A stretch of 64,000 nt of DNA, taken from assembly GCA_903837135.1 (NCBI GenBank), contig CAILTK010000106.1, forward strand, positions 55,222 through 119,221, written 5' to 3'. The position numbers were made by a program, and so were the translations under genes. Source of the DNA: an uncultured Caulobacterales bacterium. GTDB lineage: Bacteria > Pseudomonadota > Alphaproteobacteria > Caulobacterales > Caulobacteraceae. The notes beneath the pieces were generated by a model. It searched no databases. It worked only from the letters and a program-made list of their open reading frames with translations, and was not told the DNA's origin. Positions 8,671-17,006 of the stretch are shown piece by piece (the first letter of the stretch is position 1; each line of letters opens with the position of its first letter).

Positions 8671-8802
8671 CTCAGATCGAGGATGTCGTCTTTACGGCTG
8701 AATGCCAAGGTCTGGTACGAGCGCTCAACGGTCACGGCCCCGCAACGGTTCATTTGCTTGTGACGCATTCGAGAGGCATTGGGGACGTTAGGGACGTCAT
8801 AC

Positions 8803-10443
8803 TCACGCCGCCACTCTGAACTCGTCAGCGCCATTCAGCTTATCGAGCTTCTCCACCGCCGAGCGCAGACTCGCTATCCGCTCTGGAGTAATGTCCGATA
8901 TACTCCGAATTATTCTTCGTGCGAGCCGATGTGTCGCCGTCCGCGACATGGGTAGCGTCTGGGTGTGTGAGTCTCCCAGCTGACTAAAACAAGAGGCGGA
9001 TTCTGCCACCAGCTGGAACGGTTTCGCGGCATAAATGCTCAGCTTTTTACCACTCAAGGTAGGGTTCGATCCCAGCGATTTTAGGATGAGCCGTTTGAGC
9101 GGAATATCCGCATGCACAAACGAAATTGCGGCGTACCTACACAGCGAAATCACGTCTTCGGCGGGTTCGATCCCGAGAGTGGCCCGCTCTGCCCGGCGTA
9201 CTGCGGATTCGGCTTTTTCCCGCTGTCCCTTGATCCGTCTGCGCTCGGCCATGAACTCCTCGTCGGAAAGCACGTCGCGGACCCGGAGGTTGGTCAGCTC
9301 GGCGAGCTGTGCGTCGACCTCCTCCACGCGTGCCTTCAGAGCGTCCAGTTCGATTTGCGCTCGCGCCTGATGTTCGCGGCTTTCGATATGGATTTCACGC
9401 ATGAGGCATTCGTGGAGCATCGGCGGTAATTCGATCGAGGAGAGGAAGGCGAGGATTTGCCGTTCCAGCTCGCGAACTTCGATGGCGGGCTCCGGACAGC
9501 GCGGACCGAGCTTTGGCCTCGAGCAGTGGTAGTAGAGATATCGACTTCCAAATCGGTTTACCTTGTGCTCGGCGGTAACGCCGATCCCACAACTCCCACA
9601 TTTGATCAGTCCGGTGTAGGCGAACATGTGGCGTCGCGGCTCTCCCCGGCTTGGCCGTCTCATCTGCCGCTGGACTTCGTCGAACAGCTCTTGCGAGACC
9701 GCTGGTTCATGACTCCCGCGGTAAAGCTGCCCACCCCACAGGATTGAGCCAGCGTAGAACGGAGATGTAAGAATGTGATGGATACTGCTTGGTGAGATCA
9801 GTCCGCCGCCGTTCCTAATTTTCAGCGTGGTAAACTGGAGTTCGTTACGGGCAAACTCCGCGATCCTTCGAACGCTCTGGCCCTGGGATGCCAGGGCGAA
9901 CAGCTTGCGGACGTGATCTATACGCTCGGGATCGATGACTATCGTTTTGGTAATGGGATCATTCAGATATCCCGTAGGCGCAGCGTTCGGTCGCCACCCA
10001 TGACTGAGCTTGGTTCGGTTGCCTCGTTTGACCACGTCGGAAAGATTGTCCGAGTAGTACTTTGATTGGCTGAACATGATCGAGAGCATGAACTTGCCCT
10101 GCGAGTTGTTCTCGAACGTGTAGGTCGCGAACTTAAGGTCCTTGAGCGCTCCGCGATCCAAGAGATAGACGAGGCGGCCTCCATCGATGCTGTTTCGCGC
10201 AAGGCGGTCCGGAGCCCACGCGATGACGCCCTCGGCTTCTCGTGCCTCGATGCGACGGACCATCTCGTCGAAGAGAGGGCGACCGGGGTCCTTGGCGCTC
10301 TTCGACTCCTCATACATATCGATGATTTCCAATTCAGCTTCCTCGCTGAATAGCCGACGCAGTTCGGTGCGCTGGGATTCGATCGACATGACCTGGCGGT
10401 CTTCCGCCTCGGTGGATTTGCGGCAGTAAAGAAAATATTTCAT
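8803..10443 (-). CDS. Large serine recombinase (integrase/resolvase family)
   Basis: 546 residues. The N-terminal resolvase domain begins [11 protein letters not shown] with the nucleophile Ser at residue 10, and PDRLARN carries catalytic Arg residues. A recombinase domain ([18 protein letters not shown]) follows, then a zinc ribbon (KCGSCG with YYHC and a fourth Cys in RCPE). A long coiled coil (about 345-425) controls direction in this class. These enzymes join attP and attB to integrate mobile elements. ParB lies upstream on the same strand and the ATPase pair downstream on the other, so this recombinase likely moved one or both. The attachment sites were not found. Confidence 0.95.
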   Translation of the reverse strand: MKYFLYCRKSTEAEDRQVMSIESQRTELRRLFSEEAELEIIDMYEESKSAKDPGRPLFDEMVRRIEAREAEGVIAWAPDRLARNSIDGGRLVYLLDRGALKDLKFATYTFENNSQGKFMLSIMFSQSKYYSDNLSDVVKRGNRTKLSHGWRPNAAPTGYLNDPITKTIVIDPERIDHVRKLFALASQGQSVRRIAEFARNELQFTTLKIRNGGGLISPSSIHHILTSPFYAGSILWGGQLYRGSHEPAVSQELFDEVQRQMRRPSRGEPRRHMFAYTGLIKCGSCGIGVTAEHKVNRFGSRYLYYHCSRPKLGPRCPEPAIEVRELERQILAFLSSIELPPMLHECLMREIHIESREHQARAQIELDALKARVEEVDAQLAELTNLRVRDVLSDEEFMAERRRIKGQREKAESAVRRAERATLGIEPAEDVISLCRYAAISFVHADIPLKRLILKSLGSNPTLSGKKLSIYAAKPFQLVAESASCFSQLGDSHTQTLPMSRTATHRLARRIIRSISDITPERIASLRSAVEKLDKLNGADEFRVAA

Positions 10444-10636
10444 AGGGTTTACAGGCGGGACGTCCCCGAAGTCTCGACGTCCTGCGCACGGATCAGGACA
10501 AGTCGGATTCTACGGCGCCATGTGGCCGTTGCGCCAATGCGGTCTGCGTGTCGTGGCGCCTATGTCAGCCTGCAGCGCGGACAGTAAAACGCGGAGGCGG
10601 CACTTTGTCACCGCCCCCGACATAGGGCAGGAGACG

Positions 10637-10663
10637 GGGTGGGGCCGCATAACGGCCCCACCC
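10637..10663 (-). terminator. Hairpin just downstream of parB-like gene
   Basis: A perfect 11-bp stem (GGGTGGGGCCG with its complement) with a 5-base loop, 8 bases past the end of the minus-strand parB-like gene. No T-run is present, so termination may need Rho, or the hairpin may protect the mRNA end. The rest of 10444-10671 holds no gene. Confidence 0.55.
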
Positions 10664-10671
10664 GACTGAAC

Positions 10672-12573
10672 TCAGGCTGGAGGGACCGCCGCGCCCTTCA
10701 AGAGCGGCGGCAGCCAACCCTCCGAGCCAAGGAGTTCGGTCGCAGCTTGCGCCATAGCTTCCTTCTTCAAGCCTTCCAACCTCTCAGCGGTCTCAGGAGA
10801 GAGAGCCTCCCGAACCGTCTCCAGGATTTGCGCTTTGGAAACGTGGGAGAAGTAGCTTTGGGGCGTCGCCTGCCAATAGGTGGTCATGTCGAGCCCAAGG
10901 TGGGCGGCAAGTACGTCTGCATGGGCGAGGCTGCGGCGCATGCGACCGACCACCTTCACCGCGTTCAGTGTCAGTGAGACGCAGTGGGCGAACAGGCTGG
11001 CGCGCTCACCGGCGTGAAGCGTGAGCAACGCCTTCCACAATTCATCGGCGTCCTCCGGAAGCAGAACGGACCATCCCTCGTGGCGGGCCTCGATGGCCCG
11101 CCCGGCGACGCTCGCCCGGTAGTCGGCGGCGTAGCCATCGAGTGCGGTTATCGTCGCCCGAAGCTCCAGGCAACTCTCGTCCTCCCCGCGGTAGAAGGTC
11201 TGCAGCACCTGGGTGTGCAGCGCGGTCACGAAGGCCGCTTCGGGATCGAGGGCGAGGCGGTCGCGTAGCGCCGCCGTGCGGTGAGCCGTGAGGTCCGCAA
11301 CGAGGCGATCCGACAATGCCCGCGTCGCAACGTTTTTCGCTTCTTCCTGGGCCGACGGCCTTTCATGCAGGTCGCTAGCCTCCTCAGTCGTCGGATCGCA
11401 CATCATTGCATCGGGCTTCAGAAACCCTCGCTCAATCCGCGCCTTCCCGTCCCAGTCGAGGGCCACGAACACGCCGGCACGGGTACGGTCTTCCTCGGCG
11501 TAGATCGGTATGGACGCTTCATCCAAGATGGCGTCGATCTCCTCGAGCCGGGCGGACTGCTCCGGCGTAAAGTTCTCGCTCTCGCCGCACGCGGCCAGGA
11601 TGGCGTCATATTCCTCGGAGAGACCTGAGAGGCGTACCTGGGCCTCTTCGTCGGGCTCGAAGGCGACCGGATAGACGCGCTTCAGGCCGTGCGCCTGTGG
11701 ATAGTCGAGATGTGCCTCCACCCATTTCCAGCCCTCGCGGCGTTTAAGTGCTTCGGCCAACGTTTCGAGCTTCTCGATCGCGAGCCGGTCGAGGAGATCC
11801 ACATCCTCGAACCATCCGCCATCGTCCTCGACGAAGAGGTCGCGACGAATGCGGCCGCCAGCGGCGGAGTAGGCATTAGCCCCGACGAAGCGGGCGCGCC
11901 GGTCCTGCGCCTCGACTTCGTGTTCGGTCATGATCCGCCGAATGTATTGCGGCGAGCGGTTGTAGGAGAGGCTGGCGTGCACGCGTTCCTGGCGCGCGTG
12001 GTCCTCACACACGGCGAAGGCCATCAACTGTTCAAGGGTGAGGCCCCCGTCGCGATAATGCGCCAGGAGCGGGGGACTGACCGCGCCCAACCGGAGGCGC
12101 TGGCGGACCAGGGGGGCGCCAATGCCGAAGCGGATGGCGATCTCCTCCGCGCTCCAGTTCCGCCGTTCCGAAAGCTCTTTGAACGCCTCGAACTGGTCCG
12201 CCGGATGCATGGCGAAACGAGTGACGTTCTCGTCGAGACTGACCTCGAACGCGTCGCTGTCGCCATCGAGCAGGCAGCGGACCAAGGTTGTCTTGCTGAT
12301 TTGTCTCCGCTTGGCGAGCAGCACGAGCGCCAGACGCCGGCCCTCCCCGATGGTCACGAGGTAGGAGCCGGTCTCGTTGCCGTTCGCATCATACTCGGGA
12401 GCGACGGTTGGCGGCTGAAGCATGCCCTTCGCCGCAATCGATGCGGCAAGCGTTTCCACGTCGGCAGCCGAATGGCCCCGCTTCCGCGCGTTGTCTTGGG
12501 ACTTCTTGAGTTTGTTGAGGGGCACGGCGATCTCGACGCCGCGTTGGACGTTAACGGATTGCTGCTCGGTCAT
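10672..12573 (-). CDS. Plasmid/island-type ParB-like partition protein
   Basis: 633 residues from ATG 12573, chosen for AGGAG 9-13 bases upstream; an upstream extension of 37 residues is not credible. The ParB N-domain is clear: VPLNKLKKSQDNARKR, then TLAASIAAKGMLQPP, then the CTP/DNA clamp box GEGRR (residues 76-80). A helix-turn-helix segment follows (NWSAEEIAIRFGIGAPLVRQRLRL, about 135-160). The 400-residue C-terminal part is typical of the long ParB-like proteins on alphaproteobacterial plasmids and islands rather than the 300-residue chromosomal ParB. No parA is adjacent, which is unusual for a working partition system; these long forms may instead regulate island genes. Confidence 0.85.
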   Translation of the reverse strand: MTEQQSVNVQRGVEIAVPLNKLKKSQDNARKRGHSAADVETLAASIAAKGMLQPPTVAPEYDANGNETGSYLVTIGEGRRLALVLLAKRRQISKTTLVRCLLDGDSDAFEVSLDENVTRFAMHPADQFEAFKELSERRNWSAEEIAIRFGIGAPLVRQRLRLGAVSPPLLAHYRDGGLTLEQLMAFAVCEDHARQERVHASLSYNRSPQYIRRIMTEHEVEAQDRRARFVGANAYSAAGGRIRRDLFVEDDGGWFEDVDLLDRLAIEKLETLAEALKRREGWKWVEAHLDYPQAHGLKRVYPVAFEPDEEAQVRLSGLSEEYDAILAACGESENFTPEQSARLEEIDAILDEASIPIYAEEDRTRAGVFVALDWDGKARIERGFLKPDAMMCDPTTEEASDLHERPSAQEEAKNVATRALSDRLVADLTAHRTAALRDRLALDPEAAFVTALHTQVLQTFYRGEDESCLELRATITALDGYAADYRASVAGRAIEARHEGWSVLLPEDADELWKALLTLHAGERASLFAHCVSLTLNAVKVVGRMRRSLAHADVLAAHLGLDMTTYWQATPQSYFSHVSKAQILETVREALSPETAERLEGLKKEAMAQAATELLGSEGWLPPLLKGAAVPPA

Positions 12574-12593
12574 GTGGGTTTCTCCTAGGGTCT

Positions 12594-12624
12594 GAGCCGC
12601 AAGCGCAAATCGCGCTTGCGGCTC
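12594..12624 (-). promoter_or_regulatory. Perfect hairpin in the parB-like 5' leader
   Basis: GAGCCGCAAGCGC and its exact complement (13 bp each) flank a 5-base loop, ending 21 bases before the parB-like start codon and next to its AGGAG site. In RNA this would be a stable stem directly upstream of the ribosome site; in DNA it is a palindromic protein-binding site candidate. Either could mediate autoregulation. Confidence 0.6.
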
Positions 12625-12653
12625 TGCCCGTCGGCGAGACCAGGGGTAGCAAG

Positions 12654-12792
12654 CGCCAGGGCGGAGCGCCGGGAGGGGAATCACCCAATCTGCACGAAGC
12701 GCAGCGGAGGAAGATTGGGGAGACCCGGCGCTTCGGCGGCGAAGCTGCGAACCCTGGCGGGCGCGAGGGACGGAGTCCCTTAGGCTAGCCTA
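12654..12792. other. Nested inverted-repeat region upstream of parB (structured DNA or RNA)
   Basis: Three stems are nested one inside another: CGCCAGGG 12654-12661 with 12752-12759; AGCGCCGGG 12665-12673 with 12724-12732; CCCAATCT 12684-12691 with 12712-12719. Outside them follow a hairpin AGGGAC/GTCCCT (12766-12780) and a perfect 12-bp palindrome TAGGCTAGCCTA (12781-12792). From 12574 to 13086 there is no gene, and the stretch beyond 12800 shows nothing else. The nesting suggests a folded RNA or a cruciform/partition-type site. I recall similar text upstream of parB-like genes on alphaproteobacterial plasmids but cannot confirm it. Confidence 0.65.
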
Positions 12793-13086
12793 GTTTGGCC
12801 GACACCAGCGCCCGATTGGAGGTCCGTGAACAAAACCTATTGTGTTCGAGACAAAGGCGATCGTGAGCCTGCACCCTCGAAATGCTTCGTTTTGAATATC
12901 GCCTCGAGCGCCCATTCGAGGGTTCGTCCTTCGGCTACTTTCGAGAAGTGTAGTTCAGCGAAAAAGCACTATTGGTAGCTGGATACTCTCTGCTTGGCCG
13001 GGCAGTTTTGATGTACGGCAAGTCGCTGAACACAGATGTACGCCAGTTGCGGCATTCAGATGATGCGTTGGCGCGCAGATTGAGTC

Positions 13087-13380
13087 CTAAGATCCGGTTG
13101 CAGTTTTTGAAGGCGGAGGCGCTGGCAGGGAGAGCACGGGCAGGTGCGCTGGTGCGATACGCCCATGCTCCTGCGCCGTGGCCGGGATCCATGACAAGGC
13201 GGGGGATATTCGCTTCAGAGCGGCGACTGCAGGCATCCCCTTGGAGACATCCCAAAGGCCGGGGGGCTTAGCCGGCGAAGCGGCGGAAACCGGTGGCGGT
13301 TGCGACGGCGTCTGAGCCGCTGCCTGACCGGCCAGAGCGACGAGGCTTGTGATCGCGACCAACCCTGCTCTTGTACGCAT
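13087..13380 (-). CDS. Small secreted Pro-rich protein
   Basis: 97 residues from ATG 13380, preceded by GAGGGGG at good distance. A Sec signal (MRTRAGLVAITSLVALAGQAAA) is followed by a Pro/Ser/Ala-rich mature part without a recognisable domain. It lies 62 bases after the TonB/TolA-like gene on the same strand, so the two probably share a transcript divergent from the secretion cluster. The latter half loses codon bias, so the true C-terminus may have been shifted. Confidence 0.45.
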   Translation of the reverse strand: MRTRAGLVAITSLVALAGQAAAQTPSQPPPVSAASPAKPPGLWDVSKGMPAVAALKRISPALSWIPATAQEHGRIAPAHLPVLSLPAPPPSKTATGS

Positions 13381-13442
13381 GTCGTCCCCCTCAAATCGCG
13401 GCATCAGCATCTCCCGGTTGTTTGTGCGCCGTCAAGCACACA

Positions 13443-14177
13443 TCATCTTGCAGAGACGCCGAAAGCGACGCGGTATACGCCTCGCCCCTTCGACACCCGG
13501 TAGGGCAGGCAGGCGAAAATCGCTTGCAAGGCGCGCTCGACCGAGACGCGACGGGCGTCGCCATCGCCAGCGGCGGTAAAGTCCACTTTCGGGGCGCCGG
13601 CGAATCGCCCGGCTCCGTCGAGCGAGATCTCCAAGGTGACCGGCACGGTCGACGCGCCGAGCGCCCGGCGCCAGCAGGGCTCCGCCTGGCCGAACAGGTC
13701 TCTTGACGAGCCGTCAGCCGCAGCTGTCGCGCCGGCCTGACCGCCTGGAGCGGCAGCCCCTCCGTCTCGTGTTTTCTTTGGATTCGCGGCCCGATCGGCC
13801 GATGCGATCAGGTCGTCGAGAGAGGTGGGTCTGGCCGGACCGGGTCCGGCGGCGGCGATAGGGGCGCGATCCATCGCTTTGGTCATGAGACTCTGTAAAG
13901 CGTCCGCGGGGGCGGCCTGGGGGAGCGCACGCGCGGCGCTTTGCGTCGCAGCATTTGCCGCGACCAGGGTCACCGAGATGGTGGAGACGCCGTCGGTCGC
14001 CGGGCCGCTCTCTACCCGCCCGAGTGGGTCGCCGAGCAACGCGACCGGGTTGGCCCGCTGGATCATAAAGCCCGCGACTAGCACGCTATGCAGCACGAGC
14101 GATCCGGCGATCGCATATGCCCCGAGCCGGTTCGGGCGCGCCGATCGTGATCGGCTGGGCAGGCTGTTTTCGGCCAC
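13443..14177 (-). CDS. TonB/TolA-like anchored periplasmic protein
   Basis: 244 residues. One N-terminal TM helix (about 18-40) follows a basic start. An Ala/Pro/Gly-rich periplasmic linker comes next, then a compact C-terminal domain (about 160-244) that begins CWRRAL and contains VTLEISLDGAGRF and VERALQAIFACLPY. This is the usual beta-alpha-beta pattern of TonB/TolA C-terminal domains. It is transcribed away from the type II secretion genes with 85 bases between starts, so a shared control region is likely. It could energise or brace an outer-membrane component of that system; this is inference. Confidence 0.6.
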   Translation of the reverse strand: MAENSLPSRSRSARPNRLGAYAIAGSLVLHSVLVAGFMIQRANPVALLGDPLGRVESGPATDGVSTISVTLVAANAATQSAARALPQAAPADALQSLMTKAMDRAPIAAAGPGPARPTSLDDLIASADRAANPKKTRDGGAAAPGGQAGATAAADGSSRDLFGQAEPCWRRALGASTVPVTLEISLDGAGRFAGAPKVDFTAAGDGDARRVSVERALQAIFACLPYRVSKGRGVYRVAFGVSAR

Positions 14178-14262
14178 GCGTGTCCGTCCTGAAGGCTCAA
14201 CCAGGGCTGGCCAATTCTCCGATTTGCTGACTATTCTGGCAAGTCGAGTTGGGGGCGGTCTC

Positions 14263-14673
14263 GTGCGTACGAGGGGTCGGCAGGGGGCTGCGCGTCGCGG
14301 TGGCCGTCAGTGCGGGGAAGCGGTCGCTCAGGGCGACGCCGGCTACGCCATGGTCGACGCTCTGGTCGGCCTTTCCCTCTGTGCCTCGGTCCTGACGTTG
14401 AGCCTTGCCGCCGGAGCCACCGCGGTCAGGCTTGGGGCGCGAGCGGGCGCCGTCGAACGGGAGCGGGCCGAACTGATACGGCGGCTGGACGGTGCGCCCG
14501 CCGAGCCCGGCGAGCGTTCGGGCGAGACCGCCGACTTCGGCTGGACCGTCACGGTGGAGAAACCTGACGCCGCTGTGTCCGCCGACCTCTGTCGCGTGCG
14601 GATCGAGTTGACGCCCAGGATCGGCGCTCGCCTCAAGGTAGCGACCCTCAGGCCGTGCCGGGTGGAGGGATAA
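14263..14673 (+). CDS. Type II secretion minor pseudopilin, GspI-like
   Basis: 136 residues from GTG 14263, with a G-rich Shine-Dalgarno-like tract upstream. A basic leader of about 26 residues ends at Gly, followed by YAMVDALVGLSL and a hydrophobic helix: the class III prepilin signal. Position +5 is Asp where nearly all pseudopilins have Glu. The soluble part contains FGWTVTVEKPD and CRVRIELTPR, the beta strands seen in GspI-type minor pseudopilins. It is first in an 11-gene operon and its TAA overlaps the next ATG. Which minor pseudopilin it represents (I, H or J) is not certain. Confidence 0.75.
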   Translation: MRTRGRQGAARRGGRQCGEAVAQGDAGYAMVDALVGLSLCASVLTLSLAAGATAVRLGARAGAVERERAELIRRLDGAPAEPGERSGETADFGWTVTVEKPDAAVSADLCRVRIELTPRIGARLKVATLRPCRVEG

Positions 14674-15251
14674 TGTTCGGAAGCTTCATGGACGATCGCG
14701 GATATACCCTGGCCGAGATGCTGGTGGCGCTGATGATCGTCGGCCTCGCCCTCGGCGGCATGACCGGGGGTATGATCGCAGTGTCCCGGCTACAGAAACA
14801 GGGCGCAGGGCACGCGTCTTCGGCGGAGCGCGCCGCTGCGCTGGCCAACGGCCTCGATCAGCTGATCCGGGGCAAGGGGCCATTCTCGTCCTCGGGGAAG
14901 GTCGACCTCGTGGGAAACCGCGACGGCTTTCGGTTCGACTGCGCCGAAGGCCCCTGGTGCAGCGCCGAGCTTGGCGCCGATAAAAGCGGGGAAGTGCTGC
15001 AGGTAAACACCCTCCATGAGGTGCGCGACGTCCGCCTGCCGAAGAGAGAGACGGCGGGGTTCGAATACATCGGCTCTAAGACGACCGGTGATCACTGGCC
15101 GCCCGACAACCCCACCGACTGGCAGAGACTCAAGGCGATCGCCCTGGTGGGGCCGGGCGGAGCCTCGCCCCTGGCGTCGGTGCACCTGTGGATTGACGCC
15201 GCCTCCGCGGCCCGGAGCGATGCGCAGCCTACGGCGGAGGCATCGCCATGA
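14673..15251 (+). CDS. Type II secretion minor pseudopilin, GspJ-like
   Basis: 192 residues; ATG 14673 overlaps the upstream stop (TAATG). The leader MFGSFMDDRG is cut before YTLAEMLVALMIVGLALGG, a textbook prepilin N-terminus with Glu at +5. The larger globular domain after residue 40 fits GspJ, the minor pseudopilin that joins I and K at the tip of the pseudopilus. It is coupled to the next gene by a 4-base overlap. Confidence 0.75.
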   Translation: MFGSFMDDRGYTLAEMLVALMIVGLALGGMTGGMIAVSRLQKQGAGHASSAERAAALANGLDQLIRGKGPFSSSGKVDLVGNRDGFRFDCAEGPWCSAELGADKSGEVLQVNTLHEVRDVRLPKRETAGFEYIGSKTTGDHWPPDNPTDWQRLKAIALVGPGGASPLASVHLWIDAASAARSDAQPTAEASP

Positions 15252-16024
15252 ACCTTTCACCGATGGGCTCGCACGGCGGCCCGGACCCCGGCCGCGCCGG
15301 CGAACCCCAGGTGTTCGTCCGCACCATGACGGGCCCCGCCGGCCTGCCCTGGGAGCAGGCCCGCGCGGCCGAACTCGAGGCGCGCATGGCCGCGCCCTCA
15401 GTTCTGTCAGCGCTGAAGTACCGGCTGGTGCGGCTGGAGCCCTGGAGCTTCGGCAGACCCAGCCGGTTCGCCGCGGTCTACCTGCGGGGCGGCGACACGC
15501 TGCCGGCCTTCGAGACCGAGGTGCTGATCGACGGCCGGACGATCAAGGTCGCCTTCCTGTCGCAAGCGGCGCGGCGCGCCCAGTTGATGCGGCGCGTGCG
15601 CGAGATTGGCGTGGTGGCCGCCCCGTTTGCCCTGCTGGTCGCGGCGGTGATGGCGTCGCTGGCGGTCTCAGCTGACCGCGAGGCGCGGATCGAGGCGCTG
15701 GAGGGCCGGGCTCAACGCGCCGAACGCCTGGGCGAGCGCGCCGGTGAGCAGAGGATCGAGGCGCGGGCGCTACAGGGCGCAGGAGCCCGCGGCCATACGC
15801 TGACCGATGCGCTCCGCGACCTCGACTGGCTATCGCGCTCCAAGGCTCCTGGCGCCCACATCCAGGCGATGCACTGGGAGGGCGGGCTGATGACGGTGAC
15901 CGTGCGCGGCGACATTCCGCCGGTGCGCGCCAGCGAACGCGAGGTGCGCCGAGCTTCCACACCGCTCGGGCCGGGACTCTGGCTCTGGGGCGTCGGGCCC
16001 TCCGCCAAGCGGGTGGAACCATGA
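15248..16024 (+). CDS. gspL: Type II secretion inner-membrane protein, GspL-like
   Basis: 258 residues. A cytoplasmic N-terminal part (1-115), one TM helix around 118-138 (VVAAPFALLVAAVMASLAV), a coiled-coil segment (about 140-175) and a small ferredoxin-like periplasmic end (LRDLDWL ... MTVTVRGDI). This is the GspL/PilN plan: GspL links the ATPase GspE to the inner membrane and to GspM. It is much shorter than canonical GspL (about 400 residues) because the actin-like cytoplasmic part is reduced. It lies directly before gspM with a 4-base overlap, as expected. Confidence 0.75.
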   Translation: MNLSPMGSHGGPDPGRAGEPQVFVRTMTGPAGLPWEQARAAELEARMAAPSVLSALKYRLVRLEPWSFGRPSRFAAVYLRGGDTLPAFETEVLIDGRTIKVAFLSQAARRAQLMRRVREIGVVAAPFALLVAAVMASLAVSADREARIEALEGRAQRAERLGERAGEQRIEARALQGAGARGHTLTDALRDLDWLSRSKAPGAHIQAMHWEGGLMTVTVRGDIPPVRASEREVRRASTPLGPGLWLWGVGPSAKRVEP

Positions 16025-16539
16025 ACCGTTCCCTGACCGATTCGCCGCTTCTCGTCGCCGTCGTCACCCTGTCGGCGGCGACCTTCCTGGTTCTGCTGTG
16101 GCTGCTGTCGACCTTGTCGACGCCGGCCCAGGCCGATCAGCGCCTGGGGATCGTCGAGGCGCGGCTGCGGCACGCCGAGGCCGCCCTGAAGGCCACTGCT
16201 GACTTGGATCGCTATCCCACGGGCGCCATCTGCCGCGACGCCGATACCGGTCTCGCCGCCGGACGGGGCCTGATCGAGGCGGCAGGGAGCAGGACAGGCG
16301 TGCGCCTGGTCGAGGATCGGGTTTCTCCGGCCGGACCGGCGCCCGGACCGATGCTGGCTGCTCTGGCGGTGGATGTCACCGCCAAGGGCCAGGAGGCGGC
16401 CGTGACGGGCTTTCTTCGCAACCTGGCCAGCGGTTCGCCGACGATCGTCGCCGACGGTCTCGACCTGACGTCGGACGGCGTCGAGGTCACCCTGCATTTG
16501 AAAGGGCGTTTTCTGTGCCACGACCGCCGCTTGCCTTAG
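16021..16539 (+). CDS. gspM: Type II secretion protein GspM
   Basis: 172 residues. A short cytoplasmic start, one TM helix (about 10-32: VAVVTLSAATFLVLLWLL), a coiled coil (RLGIVEARLRHAEAAL) and a ferredoxin-like domain at the end. GspM forms the inner-membrane platform with GspL, C and F. Identity rests on layout and on its place between the L-like and C-like genes. Confidence 0.75.
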   Translation: MNRSLTDSPLLVAVVTLSAATFLVLLWLLSTLSTPAQADQRLGIVEARLRHAEAALKATADLDRYPTGAICRDADTGLAAGRGLIEAAGSRTGVRLVEDRVSPAGPAPGPMLAALAVDVTAKGQEAAVTGFLRNLASGSPTIVADGLDLTSDGVEVTLHLKGRFLCHDRRLP

Positions 16540-17006
16540 AGTCCTATAGGCTGCCCCTCCTAATGTTGGCCGGCGCGGTCGCGCTCGCCGGGGCCGGCTG
16601 GCTGCTCGTCGGCCTGCCGCTGTCTTCGCCCGGCCTGCTCGCAAGCCTGGAGCGTGCGAGCTGGCCGAGCGAACCGCGGGCGGCGGGCTCGCCGGCGCTT
16701 AAGGATGCTTCTGTGGGGCTCGCCCTGTTCGCCACCTCACGGGGCCCCAACGCGACAGCGGAAGTGAGGGTGGCTCTGAGCGGCGTCGCCCGCGATCCTC
16801 GCGGAGCGGCGGCGCTGATCGCGGTCGGCGATGGCCTGGCCGGTTGGCTGCCGCTCGGCCAGAGCCGCGATGGCGTGACCCTCGTCGCTGTCGAAGCCGA
16901 CAAGATCACCGTGGATACGGCGCTGGGGTTTCGTGAGGTGGAGCTTGGAAAGACCAGCGTGCCGCCTTCGACCGGCGCCGGCCTGCCGAGTCAGGCGCGG
17001 CCATGA
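16515..17006 (+). CDS. gspC: Type II secretion GspC-like protein (HR domain)
   Basis: 163 residues from GTG 16515, inside the end of gspM. An N-terminal TM helix (about 13-33) is followed by a homology-region-like domain: LSGVARDPRGAAALIAVGDG, then GWLPLGQSRDGVTLVAV and a final strand pair. In GspC this domain contacts the N0 domain of the secretin and couples the inner-membrane platform to the outer membrane. There is no PDZ or coiled-coil C-terminal domain, so this is a minimal GspC. GspN is the alternative name. Confidence 0.7.
   Translation: MPRPPLALESYRLPLLMLAGAVALAGAGWLLVGLPLSSPGLLASLERASWPSEPRAAGSPALKDASVGLALFATSRGPNATAEVRVALSGVARDPRGAAALIAVGDGLAGWLPLGQSRDGVTLVAVEADKITVDTALGFREVELGKTSVPPSTGAGLPSQARP

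Noticed and set aside
10444..10636. GGGACGT repeats on both sides of the first recombinase gene as attachment sites
   Set aside because: The shared motif is too short and sits in different contexts; no convincing direct repeat flanks the gene.
12935..13255. Minus-strand ORF upstream of the parB leader
   Set aside because: Overlaps a better-supported ORF in another frame, has poor codon bias and no ribosome site.
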